Of a stretch of DNA of 64,000 nucleotides, positions 7,648 through 15,204 are shown one piece after another (within the stretch, counting starts at the first letter, position 1; every line of letters begins with the position of its first letter). The stretch is from Nonomuraea gerenzanensis (GTDB taxonomy: Bacteria; Actinomycetota; Actinomycetes; Streptosporangiales; Streptosporangiaceae). The stretch is from NCBI RefSeq assembly GCF_020215645.1, contig NZ_CP084058.1, forward strand, positions 11,946,033 through 12,010,032, in the 5' to 3' direction. The position numbers were made by a program, and so were the translations under genes. Under the pieces are notes generated by a model that was not told where the DNA came from, did not search any database, and saw only the letters and a list, made by a program, of their open reading frames with translations.

Positions 7648-8163
7648 TCAGCCGAAGACCGATTCGATGGCACGCTCGAACGGCTCGGAGAAGCCGAGCC
7701 GCGCGGCGATGCTGGACAGCACATCTTCGGGCAGCAGATCGATGTCGCCGGAGAGGATGCCCAGCTCCATCTCGTCCAACCCGAGATCGGCGAAGATCGA
7801 CAGATCCCCGGCGGGGAGCACGGTCTCCTCGTCCTGGAGGATCTCGTCGAGCTCCTCCTCGTCCGGCACGGGGACGTCGAGGTACTCGAGCACCTGCGCC
7901 GCCAGCGGGAAGTCCCACGAGGCGGCGATGTCGGAAAGGAACACGTCCACCCGGTCACCCAGGACCCGCAGCGCCACGAAGAACTCGTCGCCGACGGCGA
8001 CCAGGCCGATCGTGCCGCTCTCGCTGGGCTGCTGCTTCATCGCGTGAAGCAGCCCCTCCAGATCGGACGTCAACGTGGCAGGCAGGAGCTCGGCCTGCCA
8101 GCAGTCGTCCTCGCGATAGACCACGATGGCGAAGTCAAGAGCGTCCTCGTCTGTCATCGCCAT
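7648..8163 (-). CDS. TadA-associated protein (copy 2, diverged paralogue)
   Basis: The roughly 171-aa acidic protein shows the same layout as its neighbour. It has FFVALRVLGDRVDVFLSD in the middle and LPAGDLSIFADLGLDE near the end, aligned with RPAGDFELLSDLG of copy 1, followed by a shared LLPEDVLSSIAARL-type helix. It is clearly a paralogue but well diverged. The start is uncertain: ATG at 8163, ATG at 8157 or an upstream GTG, with AGAGG nearby. It is the first gene of the operon, and the 193-bp gap to upp holds both promoters. Confidence 0.82.
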   Translation of the reverse strand: MAMTDEDALDFAIVVYREDDCWQAELLPATLTSDLEGLLHAMKQQPSESGTIGLVAVGDEFFVALRVLGDRVDVFLSDIAASWDFPLAAQVLEYLDVPVPDEEELDEILQDEETVLPAGDLSIFADLGLDEMELGILSGDIDLLPEDVLSSIAARLGFSEPFERAIESVFG

Positions 8164-8342
8164 CCCCACCCGACCTCTGACACGACAGATATCACCAGCA
8201 CCCAATCGTTCCAGACCTGACCACCAGCCGTGTGCCTCTCGGACCAAATTGTGATCAAAACCAAAGATGTGATGCGCCCGCAACCCTGTGTAACGTTCCA
8301 AGTGCGCAGGTGAGGGGGTCCTCAGCAGGGTGTGCCAGGAGA

Positions 8343-8356
8343 TAGCGTGGTGACCC
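8343..8356 (+). promoter_or_regulatory. Putative -10 box for leaderless upp
   Basis: TAGCGT at 8343-8348 fits the TANNNT -10 pattern and lies 8 nt before the upp ATG. The only purine-rich element, AGGAG at about 8339-8343, is too far from the ATG to serve as a ribosome-binding site. A transcript starting at or next to the ATG is likely. Confidence 0.4.
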
Positions 8357-8995
8357 ATGGAGACCCTCGTCGTCGATCATCCGCTCGTGGCGCACAAGCT
8401 CACCACGCTGCGCGATGTCCGCACCGACTCGCCGACCTTCCGCAGGCTCGCGGACGAGCTGGTGACGCTGCTCGCGTACGAGGCCACGCGCGACGTGCGG
8501 GTCACCGAGGTCACCGTCGAGACCCCGGTCTCGCCCGCCGCGGGCGTTCGCCTGGCCAAGCCGTACCCGCTGGTCGTGCCCATCCTGCGGGCCGGGCTCG
8601 GCATGCTCGACGGCATGACCAGGCTGCTGCCCACGGCCGAGGTCGGCTTCCTCGGCATGATCCGCAACGAGTCCACGCTGCAGGCCGAGACCTACGCCAC
8701 CCGCCTGCCCGACGACCTGTCCGGCCGGCAGTGCTACGTGGTCGACCCGATGCTGGCCACCGGCGGCACGCTGGCGGCGGCCGTGCAGTTCCTGTTCGAC
8801 CGGGGCGCCGTCGACGTCACGGCCCTGTGCCTGCTGGCCGCGCCCGAGGGCCTGGCGTACATGGACAAGGTGTTCGCCAACTCCGGCAAGCCGATCAGGG
8901 TCGTCACCGCGGCGCTCGACGAGCGGCTCAACGAGAACGGCTACATCGTGCCGGGCCTCGGCGACGCCGGCGATCGGCTCTACGGCGTGGTCTGA
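8357..8995 (+). CDS. upp: Uracil phosphoribosyltransferase
   Basis: The 212-aa enzyme of pyrimidine salvage makes UMP from uracil and PRPP. The PRPP-binding loop [11 protein letters not shown] is at about residues 128-138, PILRAGLGM at 75-83, and the uracil-recognition C-terminus [19 protein letters not shown] is intact. The length is normal for the family. The reading frame is closed just upstream of the ATG, so the start is fixed. It is transcribed divergently from the tadA operon. Confidence 0.97.
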   Translation: METLVVDHPLVAHKLTTLRDVRTDSPTFRRLADELVTLLAYEATRDVRVTEVTVETPVSPAAGVRLAKPYPLVVPILRAGLGMLDGMTRLLPTAEVGFLGMIRNESTLQAETYATRLPDDLSGRQCYVVDPMLATGGTLAAAVQFLFDRGAVDVTALCLLAAPEGLAYMDKVFANSGKPIRVVTAALDERLNENGYIVPGLGDAGDRLYGVV

Positions 8996-9107
8996 CCTCC
9001 GGAGTCCTGGTTTCCCGTCACGCGGGGTCATCACTTCGTTACATACTGTGGTTGGGTGGGTACGAAGAGCCAGGAAGGCAACTTCCGCATGCGCGTGGGG
9101 GAGCACG

Positions 9108-9332
9108 ATGACCGATCACACCGACACGGATCCGACTCCGTACGCGGACGTGGAGACGGTGCTGTGCGACGAGTTCGCCGGCATCCACTCCGCGACCACC
9201 GTAACGCGCTGCGTGGAGGCGGCGCACTACGGCGCGCTGGAGGTCACCGGCTATGCCCACCCGAGCCTGGTCGAGCGCATCGCGCGCAAGCACCTTCACG
9301 TCCTGGCTCTGGTGGCCAGCGAGCGTGGCTAA
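9108..9332 (+). CDS. Small helical hypothetical protein
   Basis: The 74-aa protein is predicted to be all-helical after an acidic N-terminus. The C-terminal part (VTRCVEAAHYGALEVTG, then HPSLVERIARKHL) resembles small three-helix dimerisation proteins that are common in actinobacteria. The ATG at 9108 has GGGGGAG upstream; an in-frame ATG at 9048 would add a low-complexity basic stretch and is not favoured. No function can be given. Confidence 0.65.
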   Translation: MTDHTDTDPTPYADVETVLCDEFAGIHSATTVTRCVEAAHYGALEVTGYAHPSLVERIARKHLHVLALVASERG

Positions 9333-9347
9333 GCAAGATCGAAACTA

Positions 9348-9401
9348 ACCCGCCAAGTCATCTTTACCCGGGCACTCGGGTGGGTAATGTAGTTGGCGGG
9401 T
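9348..9401 (+). promoter_or_regulatory. Nested inverted repeats before the 52-aa membrane-protein gene
   Basis: ACCCGCCAA (9348-9356) and TTGGCGGGT (9393-9401) form a perfect 9-bp outer repeat. ACCCG (9366-9370) and CGGGT (9377-9381) form an inner hairpin. A TANNNT box (TAATGT, 9385-9390) lies between. The element could be an operator or an RNA structure for the downstream coupled gene pair. Confidence 0.4.
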
Positions 9402-9429
9402 GGAGTGGGTAAGTGGCACGGAGGCGACG

Positions 9430-9588
9430 GTGCAGGTCAAAAAGGTCCTCACATACGGTGGTATCGCATTTGTTGCGTACTACCTGTTCGCGCGACCAGC
9501 TGACGCCGCGGACGCGGTGAGAGGAGCGTTCGACACGGTGTTCAACGCAGCCGACTCGCTGGCTCAATTTGTGAACAGCCTCTCATGA
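9430..9588 (+). CDS. Short single-span membrane protein
   Basis: The 52-aa product has a lysine-containing start (VQVKKV), one hydrophobic helix (about residues 6-19) and an amphipathic C-terminal helix (FDTVFNAADSLAQFVN). GTG at 9430 has GGAGG at 9420-9424 with 5-nt spacing; the in-frame GTG at 9400 has no such site. The stop overlaps the next start as ATGA, so translation with the PH-domain gene is coupled and the two may form a complex. No family is recognised. Confidence 0.7.
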   Translation: MQVKKVLTYGGIAFVAYYLFARPADAADAVRGAFDTVFNAADSLAQFVNSLS

Positions 9589-10118
9589 GACTTGTGACCC
9601 ACGGGGACTCAGCTCCATCGTCGGTCAACCGCTACCTCCTCCCCCACGAACAACAGGTCATCATGGTGCGGCGGCATCCTGCCATCCTGCTGCGCCCGGT
9701 CGCCGAGGTGCTCGGCGGCCTCATCATCGCCGCGTTGCTCAGCAGGTTCTTCGGCGGCGGCGAGGCGGGCGGCACGGCCCTCGTCGTCGTCTGGTGGCTC
9801 TGGCTGCTGCTGCTGATCCGTTTCGTATGGAAAGTCGCGGAGTGGTCGGTCGATTACTTTGTGGTGACTTCCAAGCGAATGCTGCTCACCACCGGGCTCA
9901 TCACACGCAAGGTCGCGATGATGCCCCTGGGCAAGGTCACCGACATGAGCTTCCAGAGATCTCTCCTGGGGCGCATGCTCGGTTACGGTGAGTTCATCCT
10001 CGAGTCGGCGGGCCAGGATCAGGCTCTGTCAACGGTCGAGTACATTCCGTATCCGGAAACCCTCTACCTCGAGGTCTGTCAGATGCTTTTTCCCAGCAAG
10101 GACGACAGCGACGATTAA
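9585..10118 (+). CDS. PH-domain (bPH2) membrane protein
   Basis: The 177-aa protein has a soluble N-terminus (LPHEQQVIMVRRHPAIL), two membrane helices at about residues 38-54 and 65-84, and a bacterial pleckstrin-homology-like domain. Its signature YFVVTSKRMLLTTGLITRK and PLGKVTDMSFQRSLLGRMLGYG are typical of YdbS/YdbT-like proteins. The family is membrane-associated and its role is mostly unknown; proposals include envelope stress and membrane organisation. Translation is coupled to the 52-aa gene by a 4-nt overlap. Confidence 0.85.
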   Translation: MRLVTHGDSAPSSVNRYLLPHEQQVIMVRRHPAILLRPVAEVLGGLIIAALLSRFFGGGEAGGTALVVVWWLWLLLLIRFVWKVAEWSVDYFVVTSKRMLLTTGLITRKVAMMPLGKVTDMSFQRSLLGRMLGYGEFILESAGQDQALSTVEYIPYPETLYLEVCQMLFPSKDDSDD

Positions 10119-10214
10119 TCTCGGCGTGGCAAATTCTTCACGCGGGGATACCAGATTCGGCCACTTCATGCAATCATTGCGTGTTGTTGACCCTTCCCCG
10201 CCTTGAGAGATGAG

Positions 10215-11558
10215 ATGCCGAGTCAGGGAACCATCGGTGACCGCGTCCGAGGATTGCGGCTGAACAGGCGGATGTCTCAGGCCCAGCTGGCCGGACCCGA
10301 CCTGTCTGACAGTTATGTCTCGCTCATTGAGTCGGGTAAGCGCACGCCGACTCCTGTGGTGGCGCGGCTCCTGGCCGAGCGGCTGGGGTGCACGACCGAG
10401 TTCCTCCTTCACGGGATCGAGCCTCGGCAGCGCATCGACACCGAGCTGGGCCTGCGTCACGCCGAGCTCGAATTGCAGCACGGAGACGCCTCCATCGCCG
10501 CCGACCGCTTCACGGAGATCGTGAAGGCCGCCGACGAGGAGAACGCCATGCTGACCGCGCAGGCGCGGTTCGGCAGGGCGCGTGCGCTGGAGGCCCAGGG
10601 CAGGCTGGGGCAGGCCGTGGAGGCGTTCGAGCGCCTCAGGAGAGAGGCGGCGGCGCATCCGGAGCGGCTGGCCGACCTGCCGCTCACGATCGCGCTGAGC
10701 CGCTGCTACCAGCGGGCGGGCGACCGCCTGCGGGCCCACGACCTGGCCGCCGCCGCGCTGCAGCAGGCCGAGCGGCTGTCCATCACGCGGGGCGAGCTCG
10801 CCACCGACCTGGCCGCCGCGCTGATCGAGGCGCGCAGCGAGAGCGAGAGCGACTCCCCCGAGCTGGCCTACGTCAGGCGGGTGCTGGACCTGTCCGGCGT
10901 TCCTGAAGTTGTGGACCGTTCCGGCGAGATCCAGGCCCTGTGGCACGCCAGTGCCGCCGCGGCGGCGGGCGAGGACTCGGCGCTGGCCGTGCGCCTGGCC
11001 GACGACGCGATCGGGGCGGGCCGCCAGGGCCGGCTCGCGCTGCAGCTCGCCAGGACGGCCATGCACTGGTCCCGGATCCCCACCGCACCCATCGAGGAGG
11101 CGGAGCGGCTCATCGCGAGCGCGGTCAGGGCGTTCGCGGTGTTCCCCGGCACCCTGCGCGAGCACGGCGAGAGCCTCATCGTGCACGCGCGGGTGAAGCT
11201 GCGGGCCGGCGACCCGGTCGGCGCGGGCGAGCTGGCCACCGCGGCGCTGGGGCTCTCGCCCGACCGCTCGGGCACCACCCCCGCCGAGGCGCACCTGGTG
11301 CTGGCCACCATCGCGCTCGACGGCGGCGGCGACGCCTCCGCGCACCTGCGTCACGCGCGCGAGCTGCTCGTCACGCTCGACCGCCCGGTGTTCGGCTCCG
11401 ACCGCCAGGCCGCGCGTTGCTGGCGTGAGCTGGGCGATCTGTACGGCAGGGCGTCGGCCAGAGCACAGCAGACGGCGGCATATCGTAAAGCCCTCGAAGC
11501 GGCCGGAGTGCGCTCCGCCATGGCAGGGGTGACGGCAGACGCCACAGTGTCCCACTGA
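10215..11558 (+). CDS. XRE-type HTH regulator with TPR-like C-terminal region
   Basis: About 447 aa. An N-terminal helix-turn-helix (residues about 8-60, including MSQAQLAG and SDSYVSLIESGKRTP) is followed by a long helical, alanine-rich region with tetratricopeptide-like repeats to the C-terminus. Such proteins are actinomycete regulators in which the TPR part may bind peptide or partner proteins. The ATG at 10215 is chosen, and a TTG at 10203 in frame is possible. Upstream, GCAATCATTGC at 10170-10180 is a short palindrome that could be an autoregulatory site. Targets cannot be read from the sequence. Confidence 0.88.
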   Translation: MPSQGTIGDRVRGLRLNRRMSQAQLAGPDLSDSYVSLIESGKRTPTPVVARLLAERLGCTTEFLLHGIEPRQRIDTELGLRHAELELQHGDASIAADRFTEIVKAADEENAMLTAQARFGRARALEAQGRLGQAVEAFERLRREAAAHPERLADLPLTIALSRCYQRAGDRLRAHDLAAAALQQAERLSITRGELATDLAAALIEARSESESDSPELAYVRRVLDLSGVPEVVDRSGEIQALWHASAAAAAGEDSALAVRLADDAIGAGRQGRLALQLARTAMHWSRIPTAPIEEAERLIASAVRAFAVFPGTLREHGESLIVHARVKLRAGDPVGAGELATAALGLSPDRSGTTPAEAHLVLATIALDGGGDASAHLRHARELLVTLDRPVFGSDRQAARCWRELGDLYGRASARAQQTAAYRKALEAAGVRSAMAGVTADATVSH

Positions 11559-11610
11559 TCCTCCGGGAGCTCCAGATTTGGCGTTTTGAGTCTGGAATAA
11601 TTAGGGTCTA

Positions 11611-11637
11611 CCAGTCATTGACTCATAGGATGACTGG
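11611..11637 (+). promoter_or_regulatory. Operator-like inverted repeat before the GntR gene
   Basis: CCAGTCAT (11611-11618) and ATGACTGG (11630-11637) form a perfect 8-bp inverted repeat with an 11-bp spacer, ending 21 bp before the start codon. Autoregulation is usual for FadR-type regulators, so this is the likely binding site of the downstream protein. Confidence 0.6.
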
Positions 11638-11658
11638 TTTCCCCGGAGGAGGCGGACT

Positions 11659-12333
11659 GTGAGTCTGCGTACGGCGCAGCGGGCTTCGCTCGTCGACCAG
11701 GTGATCGATCAGCTCAAGGAGCAGATCACATCAGGGTCGTGGCCGATGAACGGCAAGATCCCGACCGAGACCGTGCTCGCCGAGCAGCTCGGGGTGGGTC
11801 GCAACACCGTTCGTGAGGCCGTACGCGCGCTCACGCACGCCGGGCTGCTCGAGTGCCGTCAGGGGGACGGCACTTACGTCCGCGCGACCAGCGAGCTGTC
11901 CGGAGCCATGCTCCGGCGGCTGCGCCAGGCCGAGCAGCTCGAGATCCTCGAAGTCCGCCGTGCGCTGGAGGTGGAGTCGGCGCGCCTGGCCGCCACCCGG
12001 CGCACCGAGGAGGACATCAGGCGCATCGAGGCCGCGCTGGCCGAGCGCGAGCGGGCCTGGGAGCTCGACGACCCCGACTTCTTCGTGGAGGCCGACCTGG
12101 CCTTCCACATGGCCGTCGCGCACGCCACCCACAACCTCGTGCTCATCGACCTGTACGAGGACTTCTCGGCGGCGCTGCGGGCCAGCATCACCGCTGCGGG
12201 GACGTCGCTGAACAAGAGCTACATCCCTCACGACGCGATCGCGCGGGCCATCGCCGCCGGTGACGCCGCGGCGGCCGAGCGGGCCGGGCACGCCTGCATG
12301 GAGCACATCCTCATCGCGCTCACCGAGTCGTAG
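11659..12333 (+). CDS. GntR-family regulator (FadR/FCD subfamily)
   Basis: The 224-aa protein has an N-terminal winged helix (residues about 10-75; IPTETVLAEQLGVGRNTVREAVRALTHAG is typical) and an all-helical FCD ligand-binding domain. The conserved DPDFFVEADLAFHMAVAHA carries the Asp and His residues that coordinate metal in this family. The GTG start is preceded by GGAGGA at 11645-11650. No enzyme operon is adjacent, so the effector, often a carboxylic acid, cannot be predicted. The 3' end overlaps the convergent NmrA-like gene by 14 bp. Confidence 0.92.
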   Translation: MSLRTAQRASLVDQVIDQLKEQITSGSWPMNGKIPTETVLAEQLGVGRNTVREAVRALTHAGLLECRQGDGTYVRATSELSGAMLRRLRQAEQLEILEVRRALEVESARLAATRRTEEDIRRIEAALAERERAWELDDPDFFVEADLAFHMAVAHATHNLVLIDLYEDFSAALRASITAAGTSLNKSYIPHDAIARAIAAGDAAAAERAGHACMEHILIALTES

Positions 12334-13165
12334 GCCGCAGCTGCTCGGCGTGGTCGCGGGCGAAGCGGGCGAACGGCGTGGCCGGGCGGCCCACCACCTT
12401 CTCGAAGTCCTGGGTCGTGAAGTCGCCCCAGCCCCGCGAGTACGCCGTCAGGTACTCCCCCGTGACCTTGGCGTCCCACTCGGGCAGCCCCGCCTCCAGC
12501 ATCGAGCGCACGCCTGCCTCCACCGGCACCGGCCGGTAGGTGATGGGCGTGCCGTACAGCTGTGACAGCTCCTCGGCGACCGTTCCCAGCGAGATGCTGG
12601 CCGGGCCCGTGAGAGTGTAGGTGGCGCCCCGGTGCCGTCCCGGCGCGCGCAGGACCTCGGCCGCGAAGTCGCCGATGTCGCGCACGTCGACCATGCCGAT
12701 CCTGCCCTCGCCCAGCGCGCCGTACAGGGTGTCGCCGTCGACCGAGCCGAGAAGGTTCTGCATGAAGAAGGCCGGGCGCAGGATGGTCCAGCCGAGGCCG
12801 GAGGCCGTCAGCTCCACGTCCGACAGCGCGTGCAGGCGGCCGTTGCGCGTCGGCGCGTCGTGCGCGGCGCCGATGGCCGACATGCGCACCACGTGCTCCA
12901 CGCCCGCCTGCCGTGCCGCCCAGACGGCGTTCATGCTGCGGTGCGGCGCCTGCGGCCCCATGGCGGTCAGCAGCCACAACGTGCGCACCCCGCGGAACGC
13001 CTCGCCCAGTGTGCCGGGCTCGTCGAGGTCGCCGACCGCGACCTGCACGCCCGCCGGCGCCTTGGCCGGGTCGCGCACCAGCACCCGCACGTCCTCGGTG
13101 CCCGCCAGGGAGCGCAGCACGGCGCGTGAGACGGTGCCGGTCGCACCGGTGATCAGGATGGTCAT
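12320..13165 (-). CDS. NAD(P)-binding NmrA-like oxidoreductase
   Basis: The 281-aa Rossmann protein has the dinucleotide motif TGATGTVSRAV at residues 6-16 and the NmrA/quinone-oxidoreductase-like layout (VRVLVRDPAK, RMSAIGA, WTILRPAFFMQNLL). It could be a quinone or ketone reductase or a redox sensor. It overlaps the upstream monooxygenase-like gene by ATGA, so the two form a translationally coupled pair. The pair lies divergent from a MarR regulator with a clear operator, which suggests control by small phenolic or quinone compounds. The substrate is not known. Confidence 0.87.
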   Translation of the reverse strand: MTILITGATGTVSRAVLRSLAGTEDVRVLVRDPAKAPAGVQVAVGDLDEPGTLGEAFRGVRTLWLLTAMGPQAPHRSMNAVWAARQAGVEHVVRMSAIGAAHDAPTRNGRLHALSDVELTASGLGWTILRPAFFMQNLLGSVDGDTLYGALGEGRIGMVDVRDIGDFAAEVLRAPGRHRGATYTLTGPASISLGTVAEELSQLYGTPITYRPVPVEAGVRSMLEAGLPEWDAKVTGEYLTAYSRGWGDFTTQDFEKVVGRPATPFARFARDHAEQLRPTTR

Positions 13166-13449
13166 GACAGGGTCCCCTCCTCTGTGGAGACAAGCTCGTC
13201 GATCAGCTCGAAGAAGGCCCGGATGCCGGGCCGGTTGGCCCCCTTCGCCCGCGAGGCGGCGAAGTCGGCGCCCGATCGCCACTCCACGATGTCCAGCCAT
13301 TCATCAGCGGACACGCGAACCAGCCTGGCGCCCAGGAATCCGGCCCGGTCCGCCTGGAAATCGGCGATCATTTCCGATCGGGCGGCGAGCAGGTCGCCGG
13401 CGCGATCGGGAGACACCCGGAACCGGGTGAGTTCCACCGTCGTCGTCAT
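13162..13449 (-). CDS. ABM-fold monooxygenase-like small protein
   Basis: The 95-aa protein has the dimeric ferredoxin-like ABM pattern: VELTRFRVSPDRAGDLLAAR at the start and WLDIVEWRSGADF in the centre. Members include quinol monooxygenases and heme-degrading enzymes, as well as proteins of unknown activity. It is the first gene of a two-gene operon with the NmrA-like oxidoreductase and starts about 60 bp from the divergent MarR gene. Confidence 0.8.
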   Translation of the reverse strand: MTTTVELTRFRVSPDRAGDLLAARSEMIADFQADRAGFLGARLVRVSADEWLDIVEWRSGADFAASRAKGANRPGIRAFFELIDELVSTEEGTLS

Positions 13450-13464
13450 GCCTCGACGATATAT

Positions 13465-13498
13465 TCAAGATTAGTGACGGTCAAGATTAGTGACTAAT
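13465..13498. promoter_or_regulatory. MarR-type operator with 14-bp direct repeats
   Basis: TCAAGATTAGTGAC occurs twice (13465-13478 and 13481-13494; period 16). The second copy continues into the palindrome ATTAGTGACTAAT (13486-13498). The element fills the short space between divergent starts, where a MarR dimer would control both directions. Confidence 0.7.
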
Positions 13499-13511
13499 TG
13501 AGGAGTGTGTG

Positions 13512-13961
13512 ATGCGCAGGAGCCAGCGCAAGCAGGAGGATCCGGATCTAGGCGTCCTGTCCAGCCGGACGCTCTTCAGCCTGCAACGCGAGCTGTTCGC
13601 GAAGCTGAGCGAGCAGGGGCATCCCGAGCTGCGGCCCAGGCACGGCGCGGTGATGGCCTACCTGGACGAGGAGGGCAGCAGGGCCACGGATCTGGCCGCC
13701 CAGTCGGGCCAGCACAAGCAGGTGATCGGCACGCTGGTGGACGAGCTGGTGGCGCTCGGGTACGTGCGGCGGCAGCCCGATCCGGCCGACCGGCGGGCCA
13801 AGCTGATCGTGCCCACCGACAAGGGGCTCGACCACATGGCCAGGTCGGACGCCGTGCTGGCCGAGATGGAGGCGGAGCACGCCAAGGCCGTCGGCGAGGC
13901 GGCGTACGCGGAGTTCAAGCGGGTGTTCAGGCTGGTCGTCAAGCGCCAGGCGGGCTCGTGA
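13512..13961 (+). CDS. MarR-family transcriptional regulator
   Basis: About 149 aa with the MarR winged helix: ATDLAAQSGQHKQVIGTLVDEL is the recognition region and VRRQPDPADRRAKLIVPTDKG the wing. The ATG at 13512 follows GAGGAG with a 6-nt gap; an overlapping GTG at 13509 is possible. It is divergent from the ABM/NmrA pair and should repress them, and itself, through the repeats at 13465-13498. The ligand is unknown. Confidence 0.92.
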   Translation: MRRSQRKQEDPDLGVLSSRTLFSLQRELFAKLSEQGHPELRPRHGAVMAYLDEEGSRATDLAAQSGQHKQVIGTLVDELVALGYVRRQPDPADRRAKLIVPTDKGLDHMARSDAVLAEMEAEHAKAVGEAAYAEFKRVFRLVVKRQAGS

Positions 13962-13964
13962 GCC

Positions 13965-15062
13965 TCAGGTCTGGCGCAGCGACATGACCAGGTAGCGGAA
14001 GGCCGGCTCGGCGTCGCCCGGCACGTCCTGGATGAGCGCCGGCCTGGTGGGCGACTCCATGTTGATGCGGGCCAGGTCGCTCTCGATGCCCGTCAGCCCG
14101 TCGAGCAGGAACTGCGACTGGAAGGCGATCTGGATGTCCTCACCGCGCAGCTCGCACGGGACGACCTCGGCGCCGCGCCCGATGTCGCCGCCGCCCGCCT
14201 GGATCAGCACCTGCCCCTGGCTGAACGACAGCCTGATCGCGGTGTTGCGCTCGGCCACCAGGGCCACCCGCTTGATCGCCCCGACGAACGGGGCCACCGC
14301 CACGTCGGCCCTGATCGACCAGTCGGAGGTCAGCCTGGCGCGGTAGTCGATGAACTGCTCGTCGAGCAGCCGCACGGTGGTGCTGCGCCCGACGCTCTCG
14401 AACCCGGCCACCCCGTCGCCCATCGCGATCGAGACCTCGCCGCCGCGCAGCGACTTGGCCACCTCGACCAGCACCCGGGCCGGGACCATGGCCGAGACGG
14501 CGACGTCGGGGCGGGCCGGACGCCAGCCGAAGTCGCGGGCGGCGATGCGGTAGCGGTCGGTGGCCGCCATCGCCACCGACTCGCCCTCGATGTCGACCCG
14601 GATGCCGGTGAGCATCGGCAGCGTGTCGTCGCGGCTGGCGGCCGGCGCCACCTGGGCGACCGCGGAGGCGAACACGCCGCCGCCGATGGCGCCGATGCTC
14701 TCGGGCATGGCCGGCATGCTCGGGAAGTCCTCGACCGGCATCGTGATCAGCCCGAACTCGGCGCTCCCGCAGGTCAGCACTGCCTCCGGGCCCTCCGTGA
14801 CGAGCTCGACGTCGTCGGCGGGCAGGCTGCGGCTGATCTCGGCCAGCAGCCGCCCGGGGATCAGCACCCGCCCCTCCTCGGCGACGTCGGCGTCGATCGC
14901 GGCCCGCGCCGAGACGTCGTAGTCGAACGCGGACAGCGTGAGGTCCTCGCCCGCCTCCAGCAACAATCCGGACAGGACGGGCACCACGGGGCGGCTGGGC
15001 AGAACTCGGGCAGCCCATGCCACTGCTTCTGCAAGAACATCGCGGTTAACCCGGATTTTCAC
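13965..15062 (-). CDS. Second DNA polymerase III beta sliding clamp (dnaN paralogue)
   Basis: The 365-aa protein aligns with actinobacterial DnaN along its full length: MKIRVNRDVLAEAVAWAARVLP, LPMLTGIRVDIEG, ATDRYRIAARDF and VALVAERNTAIRLSF are clamp signatures. It is probably not the essential copy, which is expected next to dnaA beyond the right edge. The family's C-terminal MP(V/M)RL, part of the protein-binding cleft, is here MSLRQT, so partner binding may differ. The GTG start is preceded by GAGGTGG. It stands alone between a MarR gene and a two-component system. It may be a specialised clamp for repair or translesion synthesis, which is an inference. Confidence 0.9.
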   Translation of the reverse strand: MKIRVNRDVLAEAVAWAARVLPSRPVVPVLSGLLLEAGEDLTLSAFDYDVSARAAIDADVAEEGRVLIPGRLLAEISRSLPADDVELVTEGPEAVLTCGSAEFGLITMPVEDFPSMPAMPESIGAIGGGVFASAVAQVAPAASRDDTLPMLTGIRVDIEGESVAMAATDRYRIAARDFGWRPARPDVAVSAMVPARVLVEVAKSLRGGEVSIAMGDGVAGFESVGRSTTVRLLDEQFIDYRARLTSDWSIRADVAVAPFVGAIKRVALVAERNTAIRLSFSQGQVLIQAGGGDIGRGAEVVPCELRGEDIQIAFQSQFLLDGLTGIESDLARINMESPTRPALIQDVPGDAEPAFRYLVMSLRQT

Positions 15063-15144
15063 CTGAAACCACCTCTTCGTCGCGCCGTGCCACTATGAAA
15101 ATAGCCGCTGCGACCGACAACTCTGCGCGGTTCGGCGGGCGCGC

Positions 15145-15204
15145 GTCAGCGGCTGTGGAGAGCGGTCAGCGGTTGTCGAGAGCGGTCAGCGGCTGTCGAG
15201 ATAG
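15145..15204. repeat. Three 20-bp tandem repeats at the 3' end of the response-regulator gene
   Basis: The units GTCAGCGGCTGTGGAGAGCG, GTCAGCGGTTGTCGAGAGCG and GTCAGCGGCTGTCGAGATAG are in tandem. The third contains the stop codon and last codons of the LuxR-type gene; the other two extend into the intergenic space. This looks like slippage that copied the gene end. Confidence 0.8.
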
